The position numbers and the translations under genes are program-made. A DNA stretch of 64,000 bases, taken from contig NZ_CP041348.1 of the NCBI RefSeq assembly GCF_009834365.1, positions 280,001 through 344,000 of the forward strand, given 5' to 3'. This DNA comes from Komagataeibacter xylinus. Its GTDB lineage: Bacteria; Pseudomonadota; Alphaproteobacteria; Acetobacterales; Acetobacteraceae. The number at the start of each line of letters is the position of its first letter. Positions within the stretch are counted from its first letter, which is position 1. Of the stretch, positions 52,001 through 60,249 are shown in pieces. Under the pieces are notes generated by a model. It searched no databases and was not told the DNA's origin. It was given only the letters and a program-made list of their open reading frames with translations.

Positions 52001-54361
52001 TCAGCCAGCGGGAGGCTGACCGCAGCGCAGGCGCTCCACCGTGCGCAGGATCATCTCCGGCGTGGCGGGCGCGTCGAGCCGGGGGCAGGTGCGGTAGCCA
52101 TCAAGGCTGGCCAGCGCATCCGATATCGCCTGCAGCACCGATACCCCATGCACGAAGGGTGGCTCGCCCACGGCCTTGGAGCGGAAGATGGTGTGCTCGC
52201 GGTTGGGCGCGTTTTCCAGCAGGTCCACGTTGAACACGCGCGGCCGGTCGGAACAGGCGGGGATTTTATAGGTGCTTGGCGCATGGGTGCGCAGGCGGCC
52301 AGCATCGTCCCAGACCAGTTCCTCGCAGGTCAGCCAGCCTGCGCCCTGCACGAAGCCACCCTCGATCTGGCCGATATCCAGCGCCGGGTTCAGCGACTGG
52401 CCTGCATCATGCAAGATATCGACCCGGTCGATTTTCGTCTCGCCGGTCAGCAGGTCGATCACCACCTCCGAACATGCGGCCCCGTAGGCGAAGTAATAGA
52501 AGGGCCGCCCCTGCCCCGTATCGCCATTCCACGAGATCTTGGGCGTTTTATAGAACCCGTTGGCCGACATGGACACGCGCGCGAAATAGGCCTGCCGCGT
52601 AAGGTGCGGGAACGCGATGACCTTGTGCCCCACATGCACGCCATCGGGCGCGAAGCGCACCTCGTCCTCGCTTACGTTCCAGTGGCTGGCGGCAAACTCC
52701 ACCAGCCTGCGCTTGATGCGGCGCACGGCGTCGAGCACCGCCATGCCGTTGAGGTCCGCCCCGCTCGAGGCCGCCGTGGCCGATGTGTTGGGCACCTTGC
52801 CGGTGGTGGTGGCGGTAATGCGCACCTGATCGGGCCCGAGACCAAATTCGCGCATGGCCACCTGCACCATCTTGGTGTGCAGGCCCTGCCCCATCTCGGT
52901 GCCGCCGTGGTTCACCTGCACCGAGCCATCGGTATAGACATGCACCAGCGCACCGGCCTGATTATAATGGGTGGCGGTGAACGAGATGCCGAATTTGACC
53001 GGGGTGATGGCAATGCCGCGCCGCAGGTACGGGCTGGCGGCATTGAATTCACGGCACGCCGCGCGACGCTGTGCATAATGGCAGCGCCGCGCCAGTGCGG
53101 GCAGCAGGTCGTGGGTGATCGAGTCCTCCACCACCATGTTATAGGGCGTGACGTTACGGTCATGTGTGCCATAGGCGTTGCGCAGGCGGACCTCGAGCGG
53201 GTCGAGGCCGGTGGCGAATGCGATCTCCTCGATCACACGCTCGGCGGCGACGATACCCTGCGGACCGCCAAAGCCGCGATAGGCGGTATTGGACTGCGTG
53301 TTGGTGCGCAGCGGCTCCGAGCGCAGGCGCACATCGGGATAGAAATAGGCGTTATCGGCATGGAACAGCGCGCGGTCGATGACCGGGCCGGACAGGTCGG
53401 CCGACCAGCCGCAACGCGCGGCGAGGACCATGTCCACCGCCACGATCCGGCCTTCATCGGTAAAGCCTGCATCGTAATCAATCACGAAGTCATGGCGCTT
53501 GCCGGTCATGGTCATGTCGTCATCGCGGTCGAGGCGCATCTTGGCAGCCCGGCCCGTTTTGTCGGCCACGAGGGCGGCGAGGCAGGCACAGGCATTGGCC
53601 TGCGTTTCCTTGCCGCCAAAGCCGCCACCCATGCGCCGGACCTCGACGGTGATGAGGTTTGAGGGACGGTCGAGCACATGGGCAATCATGTGCTGTGTCT
53701 CGGTCGGGTGCTGGGTGGATGAGGTGACATGCATCTCCCCTTCCTCCCCCGGCCGGGCGAGAGCCACCTGCCCTTCTAGGTAGAAATGCTCCTGCCCGCC
53801 CACCGTAATGCGGCCCGAAAGCCTGCGGGGCGCATGTTCCAGCCCGGCCAGCGCATCGCCACGCTTCATTTCCATGGGCCGCCAGACCAGGGGGCTGCCG
53901 TTTTCGCGCGCCTGCGCGATGTTGAGGATGGCGGGCAGGTCCTCGTATTCCACGACCGCAAGCCGCGCCGCACGTCGGGCCGCACCACGCGTGGCGGCGG
54001 CAACCACGAACAGGGGCTGGCCGTAAAAGGAAACAATATCCTTGGCCAGAAGCGGCTCATCGCCCTTGCCCACCGGGCTGATCTGGTTCTCGCCCGGTAT
54101 GTCGGCTGCCGTATAGACTGCCACAACGCCCTCGGCCTGCCGCACGGCGTCAAGGTTCATGGACACGATGCGGGCATGGGCGCGCGTGCTCAGCCCAGGC
54201 ACGAGGTGCAGCGTGCCACGGGGTTCGGGCAGGTCGTCAATATAACTGGCCGTGCCCTGCACGTGCATGGCCGCACTCTCGTGCCGCAGGCTTTCCGAGG
54301 CCCCGCCAGGCACAACACCAGCAGCGGGAGCTGCGGTGGCCGTGATGTTTGCATCAGCCAT
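52001..54361 (-). CDS. xdhB: Xanthine dehydrogenase molybdopterin-binding subunit
   Basis: Large subunit oxidising hypoxanthine and xanthine to urate. About 786 residues from ATG 54361 (MADANITA). HESAAMHVQGTASYIDD, GQEHFYLEGQVALA, MGGGFGGKETQA (cofactor contact), GFGGPQG, MGQGLHTKMVQVA and the active-site Glu in KAVGEPPFVHG are present. It overlaps xdhA by 8 bp. The longer reading to 54430 is inside xdhA and is not used. Confidence 0.95.
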   Translation of the reverse strand: MADANITATAAPAAGVVPGGASESLRHESAAMHVQGTASYIDDLPEPRGTLHLVPGLSTRAHARIVSMNLDAVRQAEGVVAVYTAADIPGENQISPVGKGDEPLLAKDIVSFYGQPLFVVAAATRGAARRAARLAVVEYEDLPAILNIAQARENGSPLVWRPMEMKRGDALAGLEHAPRRLSGRITVGGQEHFYLEGQVALARPGEEGEMHVTSSTQHPTETQHMIAHVLDRPSNLITVEVRRMGGGFGGKETQANACACLAALVADKTGRAAKMRLDRDDDMTMTGKRHDFVIDYDAGFTDEGRIVAVDMVLAARCGWSADLSGPVIDRALFHADNAYFYPDVRLRSEPLRTNTQSNTAYRGFGGPQGIVAAERVIEEIAFATGLDPLEVRLRNAYGTHDRNVTPYNMVVEDSITHDLLPALARRCHYAQRRAACREFNAASPYLRRGIAITPVKFGISFTATHYNQAGALVHVYTDGSVQVNHGGTEMGQGLHTKMVQVAMREFGLGPDQVRITATTTGKVPNTSATAASSGADLNGMAVLDAVRRIKRRLVEFAASHWNVSEDEVRFAPDGVHVGHKVIAFPHLTRQAYFARVSMSANGFYKTPKISWNGDTGQGRPFYYFAYGAACSEVVIDLLTGETKIDRVDILHDAGQSLNPALDIGQIEGGFVQGAGWLTCEELVWDDAGRLRTHAPSTYKIPACSDRPRVFNVDLLENAPNREHTIFRSKAVGEPPFVHGVSVLQAISDALASLDGYRTCPRLDAPATPEMILRTVERLRCGQPPAG

Positions 54362-55853
54362 GAGCGTGTTCTCCCGTGGCAGTACAGGCTGCATGCACGC
54401 TGGTCGGCACGCGGGCGGCCTGCGGTCCACACTCAGCGTAAAGGCGGGTGAGCAGGTTGGCGGCCACGGTGCTGCGGTACCACGCGCTTGCCCGCATGTC
54501 GGTCAGGGGTGTGAAATCCTTCATGATCGCCTCACGCGCGGCTTCCAGCGTGGCTTCATTCCACTTCTGGCCTGCAAGGGCGGCTTCCGTGCGCAACGCG
54601 CGGCATGGGGTGGCCGCCATGCCACCAAAGGCGATGCGCGGATTGCTGATGGTGCCATCGGGTGCAAGCGTGAGCGAAAATGCGCCCAGAATGGCCGAGA
54701 TATCCTGATCGAAGCGCTTGGACACCTTCCACGCGCGGATGACCGTATCGGGCGCGGGGGCGGGAATGGTGATCCCTTCCACAAACTCGCCCGGCGCGCG
54801 GTCCTGTTTGCCGTATGCAATGAAGAACTCTTCAAGCACGATGGTCCGGCGCGTATCGCCCCGGCGCAGATGCACGGTGGCCCCTGCCGCGATCAGCACC
54901 GGCGGGCCATCACCAATGGGCGAGCCGTTGGCAATGTTGCCGCATACCGTGCCCGCATTGCGCACCTGCACCGAACCGATGCGGCGGAACACTTCCTCAT
55001 CCGGCTGGGGCAGGATCTGCACCAGTGCCGCCCGGGCTTCCTGCCATGTTACCGCAGCCCCGAGGAAAAGCCCCTGCGCTGTCATCTCGATACGCCGCAG
55101 GTCGGCAATCTGGCCAATGGGGATCACATGCGGCAGGTCGCGCAGGCCCTTGGTCACCCACAGGCCCACATCGGTGGCGCCTGCCACGATGCGGGCTTCG
55201 GGGTTTTCAAGCAGGGTTGTCGCCAGCGCATCCGCCGTTACGGGAATGGTCAGGCGGCCCATGGGCCCGGTGATGTCAACCGTGGCCCCATCGCGCAGGG
55301 CACGCAGGCGCTCGGCCATATCATCGGCCATGGCATCGAAATGATCGGGGCCGGCCTGCATGGCGTGGCGCATGGCGCGCACGATGGGTGCATAGCCGGT
55401 GCAGCGGCACAGATTGCCTGCCAGCATGTCGTCAATGCCGCGTTCATCCTGCGCAAGCCCCGCCGCCTTGCGACCTGCCACCATAGACATGACAAAGCCC
55501 GGCGTGCAGAACCCGCATTGCGAACCATGATGCTCCACCATGGCCTGCTGCACCGGGTGCAGGCTGCCATCAGGTGCGCGCATGTCCTCGATGGTGAGCA
55601 CCTGCGCGCCATCGAGCATGGATACGAACTGGATGCACGCATTGACCGCGCGCCAGACAAGGCGCTCGCCTTCCAGCCTGACCACAAGCACCGTGCAGGC
55701 GCCGCAATCGCCCTCGTTACAGCCTTCCTTGGTGCCGGTCAGGCAACGTTCCTCGCGCAGCCAGTCCAGCAGCGTGCGTGTTGGCGCGATGTTGGCCAAC
55801 TCATGATATTCGTTTCCGACATAGAAACGGATATCGTGTCTGATCCCCGTCAA
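54354..55853 (-). CDS. xdhA: Xanthine dehydrogenase iron-sulfur/FAD subunit
   Basis: Small subunit (499 residues): an N-terminal plant-type 2Fe-2S cluster (GCNEGDCGACTVL), a second cluster (CGFCTPGF, then LCRCTGY), and an FAD domain (residues about 190-480 with IVAGATDVGLWVTK and CGNIANGSPIGDG). The start is TTG at 55851-55853 preceded by AAGGGA; no ATG exists upstream before an in-frame stop. The electrons pass from XdhB through the clusters to FAD and then NAD. A 15-bp palindrome lies 82 bp upstream. Confidence 0.94.
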   Translation of the reverse strand: MTGIRHDIRFYVGNEYHELANIAPTRTLLDWLREERCLTGTKEGCNEGDCGACTVLVVRLEGERLVWRAVNACIQFVSMLDGAQVLTIEDMRAPDGSLHPVQQAMVEHHGSQCGFCTPGFVMSMVAGRKAAGLAQDERGIDDMLAGNLCRCTGYAPIVRAMRHAMQAGPDHFDAMADDMAERLRALRDGATVDITGPMGRLTIPVTADALATTLLENPEARIVAGATDVGLWVTKGLRDLPHVIPIGQIADLRRIEMTAQGLFLGAAVTWQEARAALVQILPQPDEEVFRRIGSVQVRNAGTVCGNIANGSPIGDGPPVLIAAGATVHLRRGDTRRTIVLEEFFIAYGKQDRAPGEFVEGITIPAPAPDTVIRAWKVSKRFDQDISAILGAFSLTLAPDGTISNPRIAFGGMAATPCRALRTEAALAGQKWNEATLEAAREAIMKDFTPLTDMRASAWYRSTVAANLLTRLYAECGPQAARVPTSVHAACTATGEHAHG

Positions 55854-55934
55854 ACCTGTTCCCTTGTCCTGCGGCCACGGACTGCCTCACCCCCCTCAAG
55901 GCAGACAGCCGGAACAGCCATTGATGTCTTCTGA

Positions 55935-55949
55935 TCCCAGTATATGGGA
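55935..55949. promoter_or_regulatory. 15-bp palindrome upstream of xdhA
   Basis: TCCCA-GTATA-TGGGA, perfect 5-bp arms with a 5-bp spacer, 82 to 96 bp before the xdhA start codon. LysR-type regulators bind dyads with a similar T-N-A outline, so it is a candidate operator for the LysR regulator downstream. Palindrome seen; binding inferred. Confidence 0.45.
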
Positions 55950-55999
55950 AAGTGATCCTACCCTGTCACCCTGCCGGAAAGCAAAGAGGCAATGCCGTG

Positions 56000-56060
56000 A
56001 TGCGTTTTTTCAAAACGCCACCTTTTTGAAAAAACGCGGCACCTGAAAACTTTTATCACT
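56000..56060 (-). repeat. Dispersed palindromic element, copy 6
   Basis: Two overlapping hairpins: GCGTTTT/AAAACGC (56002-56018) and GCCACC with GCGGC (56017-56040, imperfect). On the minus strand it opens with GATAAAAGTTTTCAGGTGCC, matching copies 4 and 8. It lies between the xdhA upstream region and the end of the hydantoinase-like gene. Confidence 0.65.
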
Positions 56061-56069
56061 GCATCATTT

Positions 56070-57419
56070 TCAAACGGATAACCGCGCCGCCTGCCGCATC
56101 CGCTCCGACAGGCCGGGCCGGAATGCCGGGCATGGCACGCAGGCACCACTGCCCGCCTCCTCATGCAACGCGCCATCACGGAACGCCACCACCCCGCCCC
56201 GGATCACGCACACCGCCTGCCCGCCCAGCGTGATGCCGCCGTACAGGCTGCCCGCGCTGGCAGGGCGCGTTTCCTGCGCATCGGGGTTCCACAGTACAAG
56301 GTCGGCATCCGCACCCGGCATGATGGCCCCTTTACGGGGGTAGATGTTGAACGCCATTGCCGCCGCCTCCGACGTGGCGCGGACAAATTCCTCCGCCCCC
56401 ATCACGCCCGCCTGCACACCGTGCCGCCACACCACGCGCATCCGTTCGGCCAGCCCTGCTGTCACGCCATGGGCCGCCTGCCGGGCCGGGCTGAAGCCAC
56501 TGGCCACCATGCCCACCGCGCCGCAGGCCAGCGCGCCCCACAGCGCCTGCCGGTGCGTGCTGTCCCGAAAGGGCGGACAGGTGATGTAGGGGGCAGCGTC
56601 ATCAGCGTCATACACCGCCTCATCAAGCACAAGATGCGGTGCGAGCACATGCGCCTGCACGCGCTGGGCCCGGGCACGGGCCGCGATAATGGCGGCACAC
56701 GCGCCCGTGGTTGAAACCGGGCCCACATGCACCGGCGCCCCCACCAGCCCCGCCAGCATGATGGCCCGGCCCACGGCATCCGCCTCGGTGGCGGGCGGGC
56801 AGGCCAGCAGGCAGGCTTCACCCCCGCTCACCCCGGCATGGTCAAGGGCCGCGCGCAGGTAAGCCATGGCCTGCGCATTCTGTGCCTCGACCATGCAGAG
56901 CGCACCAAGGCCAGCGGCATGGGCCGCCAGATCAAGAATGTCACGATCCGCCATGCCCGCTGCCATGGACAGGTGAAAGCTGTTGACCCCATGGCCCGCC
57001 AGCGTGTCCATGCCGCCCATGACAGCGCCCCCGGCATCCGGCAGCGCCATGCACAGCCCGACATCGACCGGCGCGCGGGCTGCCGCCTGCCGCCAGTCGC
57101 GCCAAGCCTGCGCCATGTCACGGCCCTGTGGGTACATCACATCGATTATGGTGGTGGTGCCGCCTGCCAGCGCATCAGCCGTTGCGGCAAAACCGGCTTC
57201 ATCCGCGCCAATGCTGGTATGGGGGTCAACTCCGCCTGGCAGCACCAGCAGGCTACCGGCATCAATGACCGTGCAGCCGGTGGGGGTTTCCAGATCCGGC
57301 CCGACGGCCAGAATTTCCCCCACGCCACCACACAGCACATCCACCCGCAGGCTGGCCTGCCCTGTAACCACCGTGCCGCCGCGTATCAGCAGCAGGTCGC
57401 GCTGCGCTGCGTGCTTCAT
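56070..57419 (-). CDS. Dihydropyrimidinase/hydantoinase-like protein with a lost metal site
   Basis: 449 residues in the amidohydrolase layout (LIRGGTVVTG, VDAG-like VIDAGSLLVLPGGVDPHTS, FNIYPRKGAIMPGADADLVLWNPD). Of the six metal-site residues of active family members only the first His (H67) remains. The others are replaced: S69 for the second His, H149 for the carbamylated Lys, V177 and P234 for the two later His, and Gly for the catalytic Asp (ASGFSP). It is therefore probably non-catalytic, perhaps a binding partner. ATG 57419 follows GGGGGC. It lies upstream of the purine island and may be linked to it. Confidence 0.7.
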   Translation of the reverse strand: MKHAAQRDLLLIRGGTVVTGQASLRVDVLCGGVGEILAVGPDLETPTGCTVIDAGSLLVLPGGVDPHTSIGADEAGFAATADALAGGTTTIIDVMYPQGRDMAQAWRDWRQAAARAPVDVGLCMALPDAGGAVMGGMDTLAGHGVNSFHLSMAAGMADRDILDLAAHAAGLGALCMVEAQNAQAMAYLRAALDHAGVSGGEACLLACPPATEADAVGRAIMLAGLVGAPVHVGPVSTTGACAAIIAARARAQRVQAHVLAPHLVLDEAVYDADDAAPYITCPPFRDSTHRQALWGALACGAVGMVASGFSPARQAAHGVTAGLAERMRVVWRHGVQAGVMGAEEFVRATSEAAAMAFNIYPRKGAIMPGADADLVLWNPDAQETRPASAGSLYGGITLGGQAVCVIRGGVVAFRDGALHEEAGSGACVPCPAFRPGLSERMRQAARLSV

Positions 57420-57480
57420 GCCGCCCCCTGTTACCGATAAGCCTAAAAGATTGTTTGGAAACACATCATGAATAAAAAAT

Positions 57481-57540
57481 CAGAAAAGCTTCTGGGAGTC
57501 GCCTTTTTGAAAAAAAGCTTCGCCCAAACCTTCTGATCCT
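57481..57540 (-). repeat. Dispersed palindromic element, copy 7
   Basis: CAGAAAAGCTTCTGGGAGTC then GCCTTTTTGAAAAAAAGCTTCGCC and AAACCTTCTG. Its two halves look like a fusion of the GCC-clamp form and the AGCTT-clamp form seen in copy 5. Lies upstream of the hydantoinase-like gene, next to the IS630 insertion. Confidence 0.6.
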
Positions 57541-57556
57541 TAAATCAGATTTCTAG

Positions 57557-58657
57557 CTAGTGTCCTGATTCTGAAGTTTCGCTGATTTTGGTAGTACGGA
57601 GGCAGAATCGCTTGACGGCCTGCAGGATGTCGTCGGCGGATCTGGTCCATTTGAAGGGCTTGGGCTGTTCGTTATGGACGGCGATGAAAGCCCTGATGTC
57701 GGCCTCCAGGGCTTCGGTCGAACGGTGAATGCCGCGCCTGATCTGCTTTTCAGTGACGAGAGCGAAAAACCGCTCCACCTGATTGATCCATGAGGCCCCG
57801 GTCGGCGTAAAATGAACGTGCCAGCGCGGGCGCCTGGCCAACCAGTCACGGATCAGCTTCGTCTTGTGGGTGGCATAGTTATCCATCACCAGATGGATAT
57901 CGAGGTCAGTCGGCACATTGGTTTCGATCTGGTCAAGGAATTTGCGGAATTCCGTGGATCGGTGCTTCGGATAACACTTTCCAATGATGGTGCCGGTGGC
58001 AATGTCGAGAGCTGCGAACAGTGAGGTCGTACCGTGGCGGGTATAGTCATGTGTCCGCCGCTCGACCTGGCCGGGCCGCATCGGGAGCATGGGCTGGCTG
58101 CGATCCAGCGCCTGGATCTGGCTCTTCTCATCCACGCACAGTACCAGCGCACGCTCCGGCGGTGCCATATACAGACCAACGATGTCGCGGACCTTCTCCA
58201 CGAAGAGGGGGTCGTTCGACAGTTTGAAGGTCTCTGTTCGATGCGGCTGTAACCCGAACGCTTTCCAGATGCGATGGATCGTTGACGGTGCATATCCCAC
58301 GGCCTGTGCCATCGAGCGCAGCGACCAATGCGTAGCACCGCGCGGGGTTTCTTCCAGTGTCCGGCGGATCGTCTCCGCGATTTCCCCGTCGCCGATCGAG
58401 CGTGGTGTCCCCGGCCGGGGTTCATCGTAAAGCCCGTCCAGACGGTCCGTTGCAAAACGCCGGCGCCACTTGCCAACCGTGTTGATGTCCGCGCCCGTCA
58501 GGTCACGGATCGCCTTGTTCTCATGCCCATCGGCTGCGGCAAGGACAATACGGGCTCGCCGCGCAAGCGCCTGGCCCGTCTTGCGCGCCCTTGCCAGAGA
58601 TTCCAGTTCCTGACGCTCCAATGCCGTCAGTTCAATCGCAACCGCTACACGTCCCAT
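57557..58657 (-). CDS. IS630-family transposase
   Basis: 366 residues in one frame: an N-terminal helix-turn-helix ([26 protein letters not shown], then [18 protein letters not shown]) and a DDE catalytic domain. The acidic residues are in [13 protein letters not shown] (Asp), [11 protein letters not shown] (Asp) and [12 protein letters not shown] (Glu). AGGAG precedes the ATG. The stop TAG lies at the left end and uses the target TA. No frameshift is present, so the element may still be mobile. Confidence 0.94.
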   Translation of the reverse strand: MGRVAVAIELTALERQELESLARARKTGQALARRARIVLAAADGHENKAIRDLTGADINTVGKWRRRFATDRLDGLYDEPRPGTPRSIGDGEIAETIRRTLEETPRGATHWSLRSMAQAVGYAPSTIHRIWKAFGLQPHRTETFKLSNDPLFVEKVRDIVGLYMAPPERALVLCVDEKSQIQALDRSQPMLPMRPGQVERRTHDYTRHGTTSLFAALDIATGTIIGKCYPKHRSTEFRKFLDQIETNVPTDLDIHLVMDNYATHKTKLIRDWLARRPRWHVHFTPTGASWINQVERFFALVTEKQIRRGIHRSTEALEADIRAFIAVHNEQPKPFKWTRSADDILQAVKRFCLRTTKISETSESGH

Positions 58658-58708
58658 TCGATTACTCCTGCCATCAGGATAATCATATAAACTTCTCGAT
58701 CAGGACAC
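57560..58708. mobile_element. IS630-family insertion sequence, complete (1149 bp)
   Basis: Terminal inverted repeats of about 27 bp: left end GTGTCCTGATTCTGAAGTTT (57560 onward), right end read inward from 58708 GTGTCCTGATCGAGAAGTTT, three mismatches in the first 20 bases. Flanked by the TA duplication characteristic of the family (57558-57559 and 58709-58710). One intact transposase. The right-hand TA is inside the stop codon of ppx. Confidence 0.93.
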
Positions 58709-60204
58709 TAGTGATCGCGGACGCGCACCGGCATGTTCATGGCACTGCCCAGGCGTTCGAGCCTGCGGCGCACGCTCTCGCCCTGCACCACGTCACGCCC
58801 CGGCGCAAAATGCAGCGACAGCGTGCCACCCGCCATTTCCAGCCGCGTACCATCAAGCAGGGCTTCCGTGCCGCCACTCACCGTATAGGCCAGCCGCAAT
58901 GCCTGCCCCAGCACCACGGCATGGGCAAACTGGGCGGGATCAAGCAACTGGCGCGAAGGCTGCAGATACGCCACCGACAGGTCAGCCCCATAGCGCACCG
59001 CCAGCGTAAGCGACAGGAACGCCCGCGCCTGATGCGTAAAGCCCACGCCCTGCAGCCGCAGGATGCGCAGATAGGTCTGCTCGGCCCGGTATTCCGGGTG
59101 GTCATGCGCCCCTACATCCGACAGCCAGCATGCCACCGCGCGCAGGCGGTCGGCCCCGGGGTCTTCATCGGGGAAGAGCGGAGCCGTCCAGTCCGCCAGG
59201 CGCTCGGGCAACTGCATGCTGCGGCCGAGCATGCAGCACATCTCGCGCGCCACGGCATCCTGCGGGTCGTTATTGGCAACGCTGGCGGCGACATTGTGCA
59301 TGTACCACCCCTCGCGCAGGCCATCGACACAGAAGACCAGCCCGTTGGGCTGCGCATGCCGCATGAGCCGGCGCAGAACGGTGGCGGCAAAGGGCGCATC
59401 ATCAAGCCGCTTGCGCGGCACGCCGGGCAGGCGCTCGATCGAGCGTTTGCTGGCGCTCAAAATCCAGTCCGTCATCTCACGCGCGGTGTCGGGCGCAAGC
59501 TGATAAAGATGCACGATATTGAGCGGATAGGCCGTGCGCGCGATCTGCATGCGCGCCAGCGCGCGAAAGGCGCCGCCCACCAGGTACAGATCCTGCCCGC
59601 GCACATCTTCCAGCCAGCCCACGCGGGCCAGGTCTTCATCCACCAGTGCCCGCGCGCGAGCCAGATCGCCATCAGCGCGATCATTGAGCCGGATCACGCC
59701 CAGCGGCAGGGTGCAGGCATCGCGTTTGCGCCCGTTCTCGATGCGGATCAGCTCAAGCGAGCCGCCGCCAATATCGGCCACCAGCCCGTTGGCATCGGGT
59801 ATGCCGCACAAGACGCCGGTGGCGGAATAATCGGCTTCCTCCTCCCCGCTCAATATGCGGATCGGCACGCCGGGCAGGCGTGATTTCAGGCCCGCCACGA
59901 ATTCCGGGCCGTTGGTGGCATCACGCACCGCCGCCGTGGCCAGTACCTCAAAGGGGCTGGCCTCCATGCCGCGCGCGATGGCGTTGAAGCGGGCCATGAC
60001 TTCCATGGCCAGCGGCACCGCCTCATCGTTCAGCCGGCCCGTGGCGTTGAGCCCCCGGCCCAGCCTGAGCACGACCTTCTCGTTGAAGATGGGCGCGGGA
60101 TTGCGCGAAATGCCGTCAAACACCACAAGGCGCACGGAATTCGAACCCAGATCAATGACCGCCGAACGGCGAAACCCGCCAGCACCCGTCACATCGCGCC
60201 CCAT
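58708..60204 (-). CDS. ppx: Exopolyphosphatase
   Basis: Ppx/GppA family (498 residues): removes terminal phosphate from polyphosphate, and may act on pppGpp. N-terminal SAVIDLGSNSVRLVVFDG, ATAAVRDATNGPEF, LSGEEEADYSATGVL and DIGGGSLELIRI form the ASKHA core; the C-terminal half resembles an HD-type domain with HDHPEYRAEQ. It follows ppk by 45 bp. An IS630 element has landed in its TAG stop codon (TA at 58709-58710), regenerating TAG, so the protein is complete. Confidence 0.92.
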   Translation of the reverse strand: MGRDVTGAGGFRRSAVIDLGSNSVRLVVFDGISRNPAPIFNEKVVLRLGRGLNATGRLNDEAVPLAMEVMARFNAIARGMEASPFEVLATAAVRDATNGPEFVAGLKSRLPGVPIRILSGEEEADYSATGVLCGIPDANGLVADIGGGSLELIRIENGRKRDACTLPLGVIRLNDRADGDLARARALVDEDLARVGWLEDVRGQDLYLVGGAFRALARMQIARTAYPLNIVHLYQLAPDTAREMTDWILSASKRSIERLPGVPRKRLDDAPFAATVLRRLMRHAQPNGLVFCVDGLREGWYMHNVAASVANNDPQDAVAREMCCMLGRSMQLPERLADWTAPLFPDEDPGADRLRAVACWLSDVGAHDHPEYRAEQTYLRILRLQGVGFTHQARAFLSLTLAVRYGADLSVAYLQPSRQLLDPAQFAHAVVLGQALRLAYTVSGGTEALLDGTRLEMAGGTLSLHFAPGRDVVQGESVRRRLERLGSAMNMPVRVRDH

Positions 60205-60249
60205 ATGCTGCCCGCGCGTCCTGCCTTGAGCGTGCCCATGCCGTAATCC

